Assembly: GCA_001579985.1 (NCBI GenBank)
Contig: LRSR01008014.1
Span: 1-44,447 of the forward strand
DNA from: Hypsibius dujardini
Lineage: Eukaryota; Tardigrada; Eutardigrada; Parachela; Hypsibiidae
DNA: 44,447 nt
Direction: 5' to 3'
Shown here: positions 20,241 to 31,267 of the stretch, piece after piece
Layout: every line of letters begins with the position of its first letter
Numbering within the stretch: the first letter of the stretch is position 1
Notes under the pieces: model-generated
The model's database searches: none
The model's input: the letters and a program-made list of their open reading frames with translations, nothing else
Told to the model about the DNA's origin: nothing
Position numbers and translations under genes: made by a program

Positions 20241-23158
20241 TCACTTGTGCTTTCCACCGCCACCTCCGAGTGTGGGAAACTCCTCTTCATTATCCAACTC
20301 GGGTTTCTTGTAATTGCTCGGTCGCGTACCGGAAGCGGTACCCAATCGTTGTGCCCGCTCCTCCTCTTCCGCTTTCCTCATGCCAATCGACTTGTACACT
20401 CCTCCGGGCGTGCCTGAAGCCAATGATGAAGGCGTCGATGTGGGCGCGGATGACCGAGCAGGGGCAGCAGGTCCACCGCCGGACTTGGCCAAGAGCGCCG
20501 CGGCTCTGGCCTCTTCTTCCCGTGCTGCCCGAACAGCCGGCGACATGTATACTCCCGGTTCCTTTGCCTTTTCGGTCGTATCAGTTGCATCGGACTTGGC
20601 TCCCTCTGTACTTGCCTGAAAAGAACATCACATCATGGAAGGAATTGGAAGATGCACCCAAAGTGGACTGAAACGACTATCCAAAATCCGGCAAAATCTC
20701 TAGTGTTTCACAATTTCCAAAATGATCAAATGACCTTCCGCTTTATTTATATTTAAAAGTAGCTTTTAATACAAGATAAGATAACTGATACAATGGATTT
20801 GGTTGAGACAAAATAGAAAAAATAGTTTGTATGTGTGTGTGGAGTATTGGCTAACGACTACTTTGCAGTTACCATAAAAAAAGAACTAATACTGTACTGC
20901 CGCGATTATAACAGTCGGTTTTTGCACCCGGGCAACGCACTCGGCTTGTGTGTGTTGGCTGGGTGCCAACTCATAACAGATGCGCGTGTGACGGAGGCGG
21001 GGCTTAACTGACCGTTATAATCGCGGCAGTACAATACTAGGGGTGCGTCTCAAATCTGTATCAAAACCCGTAACGTAACCGTAACGGTGTCTCAGATTTG
21101 CCGTTTAGGCAAACCGTATCTCGAGATACTGTTTCCGAACCAAAAAGATGTGAGACACCGGTATGGTTCGAAACCTTTTCTCTCTCAAATTCGTACCGTA
21201 CCGTACCATACCGCGGTTTTGCCATAACCATAACTCGAATCTTACCTGTGTCTCAAATTATTAGGGTTCGAACTAAATTCGTTTTGAGTTAAGTCACTTT
21301 CCTTTGTTTCTGGCTGTATCTCCGTAACCACCTGTGGGAGGTGGTTTTTGGGGTATCTCGTTGGTGGTCTCATCGACCCCGACAGTCGATTGCTTCCTCC
21401 AAATTTTTTAGTTTAAAATTGTTCGCGAAGATAAATGTAGTTATAACAATTTTTACGCTTGCTTTAAGAAAACAAATGAACAAAGGCGTCGAAATTAATC
21501 ATTCGCGGAGAGATGTTTTTGGACGAGTTGATTCGTTTGTTCTTGATTGTGTGCTAAAACATGCATTTCCCGAAAGCGGTGAATTCCTGCCGGAAAACAT
21601 GATCAATTCCACAACGGACCGGAGACGCAACTAAATAGGGTGACTGAACTAATCCTCTGCTATTTCATGAAAGAAGTTAGCTCTCTAAAATTTCCGAAGC
21701 CTCGTAGGGGAGAAAACATACCAGATTTCCCTGAAGTCGGTCCGGTCGATTGGTCGCTTGATTTGTGGATAGACACTAATCAGCTGATGCGTTACTCCGG
21801 TTGATTGATTGGTAGATTGACATTAATTTTAAAACGATGTGAAACGCGAACCGCAGAAATCTGAGACGCCGTTATACCGAACCGCTCCACCGAACCGTAC
21901 GGAACTAGTCCAAAACGAATCTTTTTTGAAACCGTACCGTACTATCACCGTTCGAAATACCGTTCGAAACATTGAGTGTCTCAAATCCGAACCGGTGAAA
22001 CGGTACGGTACAGTTATGGTTCGTTATGGTACAGTTACGAATTTGAGACGCACCCTAGTATCGGAATTTCCGTAACGTTTAACCATAAATACTCCGATCA
22101 ACGAGGCCTAACTAACTATAGAAACCCTGAAATCTTACCGGTGATTCTTCTTCCTTCTTCTCCGTGGTGTGAAGTAACCCCGCAACCGCCCCGACGACTG
22201 TTCCAACGACAGTTCCTACTCCACTAGCCACCGTTTCTAACAGTCTATGAGGATGTTCTGCTTGCGGATTCTCCGGTGCATTCTGCTCCACCACCAGCGC
22301 GGCAATCTTCTCCTTCTTCTTCTCCGGTGGTTCGGTCCACACAATCGCTGCTGCTGTCGCCGCGTCGCCCGGCGTGCCAATCTTCACTTCCGTCTGCGCC
22401 GGGGGATTCTTCAACGCCGGCACGGACCACTTCATGGTGGCCACCTTTGGGGTTTCGTCCTGAGCGGCGGCCAATGCCAACGCGGCTTCATCATCCTCCG
22501 GTGTCTGGAGACTTTCAATCTAAACACAACATAAAGCAATCAATCAACCGAAACTCTTCAACCATATTTTATCATTCGATTATTAATGTATAGTGTATGT
22601 ACAATTGTACACATGTATAATGAGTTATGAGGCAGCAAACTTTGGATCAACCAACAACTGAAAAAACTATCTCAACCCCCGAAAATATTAAAGAAAAATA
22701 ATAATAAACCGTTAATCCATCGGTTGAAGAGTGAGGCAGCAAAAACTGCCACTACGAAAAAATATTCATCAAATCAATCAATCAATCAACCCACCGTCAA
22801 ACGGTAGGCGAAACTGCCCATTACGCCGTTCCTGTCAATCAACCAATCAACCAGACACTCTTTCAGCAAACGTAAATGTCCCATTTCTCACTTTCAAATT
22901 GCTTAAGTCATAGTAGCGCTCCTCCTCTAGCGGCTCACTCCACTTGGAAGCCTCCTCCGGATTAACCACCTCCGAGAGAACCGGTCCCAGTTCGAGCTGC
23001 TTCTTAGCATTGCGATTCTCCTCGAGGTCCTCGGTGAGGCCGTTCTGCGCAGCGTTGTCCAACACTTTAAACAGGTCCGTCGCCTTCACCACCTCCTCCT
23101 GCTTCTTGCCGGCTTTCTTTTTGTCCTTCTTTTTGAAGAAATCATCCAAGTCTGCCAT
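20241..23158 (-). CDS. CDV3: CDV3 homologue
   Basis: Three exons, all phase 0, give about 351 residues: 23158-22859, 22519-22139, 20615-20241. The N-terminus MADLDDFFKKKDKKKAGKK matches the conserved acidic-FF-Lys start of CDV3. A WSEPLEEERYYDLSNLKV block resembles the vertebrate central motif. The C-terminal exon has two GVY motifs (PGVYMSPAVR, GGVYKSIGMR) and ends with an acidic EEEFPTL, like the vertebrate GVYRPP and FPSL region. The protein is low-complexity, Ala/Lys/Glu-rich, cytosolic by family, with no catalytic domain; its role is not understood in any species. The first donor (gtgtct) is weak, so the exon 1 end could be a few codons off. Intron 2 holds two DNA transposons. The 3' end converges with ADAT1. 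Confidence 0.82.
20897..21029. mobile_element. 133-bp MITE with TA target duplication
   Basis: It starts CTGCCGCGATTATAAC and ends with the exact complement GTTATAATCGCGGCAG; TA dinucleotides flank it at 20895-20896 and 21030-21031. TA duplication and short perfect inverted repeats suggest a Tc1/mariner-superfamily (pogo-like) non-autonomous element. It lies in CDV3 intron 2. Confidence 0.8.
21041..22055. mobile_element. ~1.0-kb non-autonomous DNA transposon, 3-bp TAG duplication
   Basis: The terminal inverted repeats are GGGTGCGTCTCAAAT at the left and its complement at the right, flanked by TAG at 21038-21040 and 22056-22058. A 3-bp duplication and G-rich ends fit the PIF/Harbinger superfamily. 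Both sides carry short repeated motifs (gtgtctcaaat, taccgtacc, gttcgaaac) in either orientation. An open frame near 21341-21634 is not recognisable as a transposase. It lies in CDV3 intron 2, 11 bases from the 133-bp MITE. Confidence 0.78.
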
Positions 23159-23706
23159 TTTTGCTCACACACAAAAATAACGGGAAAACATACAAGCCCA
23201 AGGAAAAAAAATGTCAGTCAGCGAACCCAGCAGACACGAGTTATTATTCCGCGCTACAAAGGGGACAATGCCTTAATGCATCCCCGCTAGAACTTATGAT
23301 ATTAAACACATTCCCTTTCAATAAAACCTACTATTTTAACTTACGTGGAAGTTTTGAGGAAATGTCCGAATGAAATTGAGGTGCTTTTCAGCAGCTCAAT
23401 TGCAGAAATTGCGGTATTTTTCAGCCACTTTTCCTTGTCAATCATTAACCACGCCTTATTGCCTCGATTATCTCACCCCTCATTCAGAGGATTACTTTCC
23501 AGGGGGTTTTATCGCAAACGGCACCCTAAAATATTCGAAAATTCTAATTTAGACTTGGTTCGATTCTAATTTTTCTCAAAAAGCATAAGACTAAACATGA
23601 ACAAACAAAAAAGCAGCGCAAAGAGAAAGGAGAGGGCAGGGGACTTCGGAAAATAGATAAAAATACAGTGGCAATCAACCAATCATTCAAAGATAAAGAC
23701 TGATGC
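23159..23706. other. intergenic between CDV3 and CMC2
   Basis: Promoter/5' flank of CDV3 and 3' flank of CMC2, both on the minus strand. No gene, repeat or regulatory motif is supported. Confidence 0.45.
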
Positions 23707-24182
23707 CTACGAAGCATCAGCTTCCGCTTCACGTTTTCTCCTTTCCGCTCTGGTGTTTTTCTGCTCTTCAATAATTCTGCTCATCTTCTTCTCCGCATTA
23801 ATTCGGTTAAGAGTTCGCTTGTCTTCTTTCTGCAGAGAAGAACCGTTTTCAACGTTAAAGGTAAGTGACAGCCAGATGTCTGAAAAAGTCAACAAACGCG
23901 TCACAAACCTCTTTTCTGAAACATTTCGTCATTTCAAAATCAATGTTGTTGCAAAAGCCCATGAACTTTCCGTATGGATGCTACAATCGATGCATAAGAT
24001 TTGATTGCAGAAGGTAAATGGAGTTAAGGACAGGCTAAGAGACGGCATATAGACAAATGGTAGTTTCGGGCGCAATAGAAAGGAAGCAACACTAGACCTA
24101 CGTCCAACCGGCACTGGATCAACCGCGAAACGATTTCGTTGCATTCCTTCGTGTGAAGATGGGGCGACATATCGGAATGCAT
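23707..24182 (-). CDS. CMC2: COX assembly mitochondrial protein 2 homologue (CMC2)
   Basis: Three small exons, all phase 0, give 91 residues: 24182-24102, 23980-23909, 23829-23707. The start [18 protein letters not shown] is near identical to the CMC2 N-terminus. The twin-Cys pattern of the CX9C family is present: Cys in TKEC and LIQC, then [13 protein letters not shown] Lys/Glu-rich helical tail follows. CMC2 is a small mitochondrial intermembrane-space protein needed for cytochrome c oxidase assembly and imported through the Mia40 disulfide relay; this role is transferred from the family. It is slightly longer than human CMC2 (79 residues), mainly in the tail. Confidence 0.92.
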
Positions 24183-24840
24183 TTTACACAGGATCTTACT
24201 GGTAAATCACACAAAAGTGTCAAGCACTTAAAGGAATTTAAATTTTACCCTGTATAGTGTATAGCTTTCTAAATGCAACATATGCCGAAGTGGGATTGCG
24301 AATGTAGTTTACTGAAAGAGTAACTAAATCAAGCAATCAATACATAAACAACATACACACACGGACAGAGTGCTTGGCTCACTGAGTCACTGAGTCCATA
24401 GTTAACTCGGCTAACTCGGTCTGTCCATGTTATGTTTGCTGCCTGTCTGCCCATCGGTCTATATGTCTACATTTTGCCGCTTACCTTGCACGGCTTGCAG
24501 ACTATTTGATCTTTATACTGTTGACAACTCTATGGTGCAATACACATGCAAATTATAAACGTAGAGGGACTCTCAAGTTCGAGCTCTCGAGCTTGAAAAA
24601 GCTACTTTTATCAAGACGTCGCGAGGTCTTCCACCAAAACCAATGACACTAACTATATTTGCAAGGATCCAGAGATACAGTGATAGATATATCCCAGACT
24701 GAATAAACTGCTGAAATAAAACGCAAGGCATCTATCTTCTCCCGCACCGCACACCGCCTGTTTGACCTGCAGAGTGAGTGTAGGTACAGTGATCAACCAA
24801 CCAAATGCTGCAAGCGGATTAGAAAAGAGAAGACCAACAA
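24183..24840. other. intergenic between CMC2 and NPL4
   Basis: No gene seen. A short region around 24375-24430 is full of overlapping direct and inverted copies of ctcactgagt and ctcggctaactcgg. CMC2 promoter and NPL4 3' UTR should lie here. Confidence 0.45.
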
Positions 24841-27800
24841 TCAATGTGGTAGACCACACATTTCACAGGCATCCACAGGGCCGCTGTTGACGAATGTGCA
24901 GTGTGTGCAGGTCCACTCTCCGGCGTTCTGCGGCGCTCTAGCGGAGCCGGATGCACCGTTAACTTGCCGGGTGGAGGAGTTAGCTCCCGATGTCGAAGGC
25001 ATCGATGAGTCTGCATGCGAAAGTCAGTTGAGTAACTCACTAGTTATGGCTAACATATAAACAGAAGCCTAAACCGCATAGGCAGGACTACAAGCAAGTA
25101 AAGAGACGGATGGCCCTACAGACAAGTGAACAGACAGAAAGACAAACAGGCAGCCAGGCAGATAGATCAACAATGGTCCAGACAGACACAAAGAGAAATT
25201 GTGTGATGCGGCCCTGTACTTGCCTTGATTAGCGCCCACGTTATTGAGTGCTGTCCAAAACTGACTGCTCGCTGCCCACGTCTCAGCAATATCAGCGTCA
25301 CCGCTCATCACAGCCGCAACCAAAATATCTAGATCGTCATCCTATACCGATGAAAAGATTAAATATAAAGAGCTATTCGTGACGGCGACAGGTAGTTGAA
25401 GGAAATAATATTACGTTGAGTGTCACAGTCTCCAACGAGGCCATGAAGATCAAAACATGAAAGTCCGAGATAGCGTCCAGAAAGTGTGTCCGCGGAAATT
25501 GGGATGTGTAGTGCAACAGGGCTCCAATATCCTACAGAAATTAACACATCATTTGTTAGATACTACTGTTTTCTAATAAATACAAAGTAATTTTAATAAA
25601 ACAAGAAAAACCAGGCGTTATACACTCGCAACACTTCCAAAGCTTCGTCAGACAAGTATTTCGTAACATAATAATTCAAACCGAAGAGTCCATTGCTGAT
25701 CGCCTAAAGCTGACTGGCATATAAATCCAAGGCATATCCAAATATTTAAATACTTCTTTTTCAAATTAGGCTAAATAACAGGACGAGAATGTCACCAACT
25801 AAATTTCTATAAAATAACTTCATCCTAAAAGTCTAGAATTCATGCAAGGAAAACTAACTTGTACATCTACAAGATGTAGTAATATTATCTTATATTATAT
25901 ATTATCTTACCCAACCAAACAGGAAAAAATTACGAACCTGAATTTGATCAAGACGGTTCTCCACGGGAAAGAGCTGCTTGCCCTTCCCGGGTGGCTTAAA
26001 TGTGTAGCGCGGCTCTTTAGGCATTGCTGCCGGCACATCCACAATCAAATACTCAACGGGGAGGGGCCGGGCAATGCTGGTCACCTCGTTGCCGTACTTG
26101 TCCTTCTCTTTGTAGAAGACATCGGGGACGTACTGCTGGCTAGTCGATGTCTTCACATACGCCAACTCCGGAGCGTCGTAAGTCGGCACGAGGCAGTTAT
26201 CACGGACTAGTGACATGCACTGGTTGGACACTTGGTAGCCCTCGAAATGGATCTGACTGCTTTGATCGCCTGGAAGATTGGAAGACAGTTGACAGATTGG
26301 AAGACAGAACCTGATGACAGGCAATCAAACAGACCACAAATCGGTAACAACAGCTTGCAGGTAGATAGTAAAAGAATGAAAGACAGACAGGCAGGCAGAC
26401 AGACAGACGGGCGAACGTACAGTACAGACAAACATATAGACAGAAAATACACAGACAGGTCCATATATAGTAAGATACACAGGAGATAGCGACACAAACA
26501 GACAGATACACAGACATAGACAGTTTGCCTGAGAGAGGGGCTATAAGTATACAGAACCGTACCCGTTACGATGACGCTGACAAATTTCGAACCAAACTGG
26601 CCGGACGGGGAGGAGAGCTTGCACGGGTTGGGATGCTGGCTTTGGAAAAAGGCCGCTGTAATGCATTCTTCCGCAGTTAGAAAGTAAGTATCCTACAAGA
26701 ATGAATTTATGTTCAAAGCCGATAGTCTAATACGCATGATTAAGGCAAACGCACCTTGTGACGAAGATATTTGACCGTACCGACGCGATCGTCCTCCGCC
26801 ACGAGGTCGGTGAAGATCCAGCCGACACGTTTCAGTCCCATCTTACTGGCCACACAGTCAACCACTTCGCTGTGAGGATCTTCTCGTAATTCGATACCAT
26901 TTTCCGTATCAGCCTGCAATGAACAAGGAATCTAGATCAACAACAAAACCTTACTTCTAAAATGTATAAAGAGACAAAAAAACGTTTAATAAATAAACGT
27001 ACAACATGAATTAAAAATATGATAATGAAAAAACAGTACTTGAGGTGGTTCGTAAATGGCGGCCACCACCGTTCTTATCCCCAAGGGAACATCTTTATGC
27101 TGTTCGTAGCGTCCATAGAGAAATCCGATCCGCTGAAGGCCCGTTCGCCGGTAATGATCGAGAAACCGTTCAATCAGATCGGCATTCTCAAACATGATAT
27201 TGTCAATGTGACGGTATCGCTAGAACAAAAGATTTATTTGTCATTCAATAAGAAAGTAGAAACGAAAGGACAGACAAAGATCAATTCTGACCTGCCGATT
27301 GAGTGTGACTGCACTGGGCTGACACTTTGTGCAGATGCCTTCCGGCCAGGGGAGATGGCTGGTACAGCCGGATTTGATGCGACATGACACCTCGCTCAAC
27401 GCTGCAAATTTCCCCCTGAAAAACGAATCACCTTGCAAACTAAACCAGAAGAAGAGAGACACATATGTCAAGTCAAACGAGATACATACTTGTTGGCGCC
27501 GCTGGTGAGTTTGCGTAAGTAGGCGTGGAAGGACATGTGCTTGATGGGCGGACTGCGACTCTGGAGGTACTCCTCGTCAAACGGCTCAATTGGGATGCAG
27601 TAGATGCATTTACCGGTCGAGCCGTGTTTGCATCTGTCATACAATTAGGAAGAGCAGTCAAAAGTTAGCGTGCAAATGCCAAACATCCTACATACATACA
27701 GCCGCTCGTCTTTGGGCCGTTGAACGCTCCCGTCCTGCTTCCACAGGGCCTGATCGACCTCATCCTCCACCACATCACCGTTCGGTACGGATTCCGACAT

Positions 27801-29046
27801 TCGCGGAGTGATGGAGTTATTATTACTAGTCTCGTCCCGGTCGCGACCGCCGTCACGCTGCAGAGCAGACAGGCTGACGGAACTGCTGAGACTGGAATCA
27901 CCACGACGCCGAGCCATCTGCAGCGGGGCTTTGTCCGGGTCCACGTCCATTCTTTGGCCGGAGGACATGTCCAGATAGAGAAGGTCGCCATGTCTGTGAT
28001 TAAACAAACACATATATAACGGCCATTAACGGGTAAAAAAAGTCAACCGACAAACTGCCAATATACCAATCAATCACTCAGATTATGCATGAAAGTAGGC
28101 AGGAACTCAATTTTTGTTGGCAGAACTTCAGAATACAGATCGGCACAATCTCGAGAAAGTGGCTCCAGTGTGCTTAAAAATGATTGCAAGGCAGGCAATC
28201 GGCTCCACCTTTCAGTGACAACAACAGGCAAGTATTTAACAGGCATTTACATAAATTCCAACATTCACATTTCCACAACGTCTAAGCAAAATGTTGTTAA
28301 GGTAAATTATACGAATTAACAATCAACAGACCATATCGAGCGGGTGCATTTTCCCCTGAAATACTGGCACTGGCACTTATAAATATAAAGAGCCTGAGCT
28401 AATTTTAATAAACAACATACCAAGTTGCTTCCTCAATTAATCAATCATTCCAGTTATCATGTCCGGCAATAACTTAATATGCCCAAATTTCATTTCAATC
28501 AATTAATCGATGAAAAAGCGTACTAACTAAATACGCAAAACATCAATAGTAAATCAATCAATCGCAGCGTTGTTTCGTTCAATCCTAAACTGAATAAAAT
28601 GTTTAGAAATCAATCAACAAACTGAGTCAGCCGGGAAGTGGCAATTCCAAAGGCAGTACAGAGTATGGCTTGCCTTACTTCAATCCGAGGGACTTGATAG
28701 AAGCGGGTTGGGAGAAGATCTGCAGCGTTTTCTGACGATCCTTGAAGAGTCTCCACGAAGATGCCGCTGTCAAGTCGAAGCTCTCCCCAATCTAATGGAT
28801 CAAATTAAAACCCCAAATAAAACGACGATTTATAAATACATTAAATGATATGAAGGGAAGTGGGAGATTTACCAGGCCGAGGAGGCCGTCCACGGTGAGG
28901 GAGTCGGAAACTTCCAATCGTTTTGTTCCATCTGCTGACTGAATCCGCAACAGCTGTAAAAAAGCAACATTTAAAAGCCTATTCCAATATTCCAACAAAA
29001 TTCCAAGCTCCGCGACACGTACCATTTTTTCGTCTTTTGATGCCAT
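24841..29046 (-). CDS. NPLOC4: NPL4, ubiquitin-recognition adaptor of the p97/VCP segregase
   Basis: Thirteen exons join in phase to 661 residues: 29046-29023, 28953-28873, 28791-28679, 27993-27700, 27633-27490, 27415-27292, 27219-27040, 26913-26755, 26692-26563, 26269-25938, 25531-25415, 25341-25224, 25010-24841. NPL4 pairs with UFD1 on p97 to unfold ubiquitinated clients (ERAD, chromatin extraction). Domains: an N-terminal ubiquitin-like fold ([15 protein letters not shown] to KHGDLLYL), the zf-NPL4 region ([12 protein letters not shown]...[35 protein letters not shown]), the NPL4/MPN-like core ([57 protein letters not shown]), and a C-terminal RanBP2-type zinc finger ([20 protein letters not shown]) that keeps the Thr-Phe ubiquitin-binding pair. 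A Ser/Arg-rich insert (~85-150) follows the ubiquitin-like fold. The intron after exon 12 uses a GC donor. Confidence 0.95.
25011..25223 (-). other. GC-AG intron in NPL4
   Basis: The donor is CAAG|gcaagt (minus strand, first intron base 25223) and the acceptor gcatgcag. This is the strong consensus of GC-AG introns and the only join that keeps both flanking frames: nearby GT donors give the wrong phase. The intron also carries a GACA tract at 25075-25200. Confidence 0.75.
26360..26525. repeat. GACA tract in NPL4 intron
   Basis: The plus strand reads gacagacaggcaggcagacagacagacgg and continues, degenerate, to about 26520. It lies between NPL4 exons 9 and 10. Confidence 0.8.
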
Positions 29047-30292
29047 TTTTGGCATCAATGATATTCAATCCCAATAACAACAACAAAAAATGATTTTTCC
29101 CAATTTAATCTACTAGTTCTTTTCCAGAATGAAAATCTATTTCTTGAGGAAATACAGACGATGAATAGTAAACACGTGAAGATGTTAAATACGAGCCAGT
29201 ATTAGTATTAGGGAAGAAATTTTGAGAGCTCTCCAGAAAATGAAAAATTTGCTTAGTCAACTCTCGTTCTGTTCTGGAACCCATAATTTTATAGAGGAAC
29301 AGATTGGAATTAAGCAACACAAATGTCTTATAAACCAGGAACATAGATGTTATCCGTCGAACACGTACATTTCAAACTAGAAACAGCTGTTACACAGGAA
29401 CAGTATTGCTATTATAGCAAAGTAAATATTTTACAAAGTTTCCAGCTTATCTGAAGAGAACAGTGATGGTGGACACGAACCACATGGTCTTATCAATTAT
29501 CACTATTAAAGATCTAGTTGTTTGTTCCTGGGTGTTTCGAAAACGTGGCATTGCCAATGGCAGTGGCAATGGCAATGACAGTATAAATGGCAATGGCAAC
29601 GGCAATAATATTTCCGCAGTACATTCCGATCGGAATTACCCAATATTTGACGCTGGTTACTCATAAATGACCGTGATAAATTTTTTGAATAAGCTTGAAA
29701 AGGGAATACAGTATGTGTCGACAAATCAGGATGGTCACCCTCCTCCAGTGTCTTAAGGGGATCGAATGATATTTACTGGTTAGCGATCCGAATTGTTAAT
29801 AAAAACTGACCAGCCACCACCCGTTCTTCATAAACGCTAGTATACCAGCTACTATGACTAGTATTGGCGGCCCTTGGCTGCATTGTAATTTGCCCGATAT
29901 TTATGAAGACAGCGTTAGCTACATGGACAATTTATGAATGATTCATACTTTATTGTAGCGAAATCTAAAAATAGACATTCAACATGTAACAAATCAACAG
30001 GCAGTCAACTCCCTGACCTGCAATGAATGAGAGACGCTATCACCGCATGGTGAAATTGTGAACGAAACATACAGTACAGCGTCATATATTATTTTAGCTT
30101 GGCTCTTGATCGTGCAAATTTGGGTCTTCGATCGTTAGGATATTTTCGGATAGTGTTTTCGCTTTGGGCTCCTCAATCCAGCATCATGGAATTGTCGCCC
30201 TTATCGGACAATGGAATCGGGGAAACATTACATCGTAGTGAACCAGTGTCCACTACGTGCAAAGTATCGAATATTTTTCATTTAGGAAATTA
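29047..30292. other. gene-poor region upstream of NPL4
   Basis: AT-rich; no coding region has splice or family support. It contains the NPL4 promoter near 29050 and the left arm of an inverted GGCAAT-rich pair at 29521-29610. Confidence 0.5.
29521..29610 (+). repeat. left arm of inverted pair, GGCAAT-rich
   Basis: Contains tgtttcgaaaacgtggcat followed by a run of ggcaat/ggcagt hexamers. Its inverted partner is at 30769-30851, about 1.2 kb away. Confidence 0.8.
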
Positions 30293-30638
30293 CAGCTGTG
30301 CTGAGGTTACTTGAGGGTCGTTGTTTGGGTTCTGGTGGGCCGTGTGGGACAACCACACATTTGACTTGTTTGTTGTTGATTTATTTATTTGCTAACATAA
30401 AAATATCTGCGCTTTCCTTTCGATAGAATGCTCTTAACAAATGAATTCAATCCTATTGACGACGAAATTGTGAAGAAACTGCAATATAATGCAGAGGATA
30501 TCGCTCGGAAATAAAAACGACAACAAAATGCTTAAGATGTGCAATAATGTGACCTAAATCAATCAAAGCTTGATTGACGCGTTTTACCCCTACCCGAGAA
30601 CCCAAACAACGACCCTCAAAGTAACCTCAGCACAGCTG
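30293..30638. mobile_element. 346-bp MITE with ~50-bp inverted repeats and TA duplication
   Basis: It begins CAGCTGTGCTGAGGTTACTT, continues through gagggtcgttgtttgggttct, and ends with the inverted complement, with one single-base gap. TA flanks both sides (30291-30292, 30639-30640). CAG...CTG ends plus TA fit pogo/Tc1-mariner non-autonomous elements. No transposase is encoded. Confidence 0.85.
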
Positions 30639-30768
30639 TACTGTAGTCGACTTAGGGGTACTTTTTTTTCCAAGATATTAGTCAAGTATTATTGTCATGA
30701 TTTGTAACTGACCAGTGTCCAGTAGTGGTCAATTTCGAAGTAGACCGCAATACTGAAATGTCACTGCC

Positions 30769-30851
30769 ATTCATACTGCTACTGCCATTGCCACTGCCAC
30801 TGCCATTGCCATTGCCATTGGCAATGCCACGTTTTCGAAACACCATTTGTT
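30769..30851 (-). repeat. right arm of inverted pair, GGCAAT-rich
   Basis: Complement of the 29521-29610 arm: attgccatt/actgccatt hexamers followed by ggcaatgccacgttttcgaa. The hexamer number differs between the arms. Confidence 0.8.
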
Positions 30852-31267
30852 CCTTTGGCAATGGCAACAAATTAATGCTAACTGGTCAAGCATATTTTCT
30901 AAAGAGTATGATTTTAAACAGTAAATGAAAACAGCTACCACCAGGCTACCTACAGTCAATATAAATACTCCGGGGATGTCACGTCCCGAGTGAGAAAGGG
31001 AGAGATTGAGGGAGCACACATTCGGAATCAAGTGAATATAATTTTGAAAGAACGTATTACGGACATGGAGAAAAATGCTACAAAAAATTGTGTCGGATAT
31101 ACATTTATATATGCCACATCGTGGATGGAAGTGAGTGAGAGGAGTCATGACTGGATTAGTCGACCGGTCAGGAACTGGGGGGATGCGAAAAATTCCGGGT
31201 TGATTTCAGGGTTTGTGCACTACAGTCGGGCAAGGGGAAGGAAGGAAGACTACCAGGTCGTCGTTCT

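Noticed and set aside
21341-21634. 97-codon open frame inside the Harbinger-like element considered as a transposase remnant
   Set aside because: No motif of a DDE transposase or Myb-like partner can be seen; too short to support.
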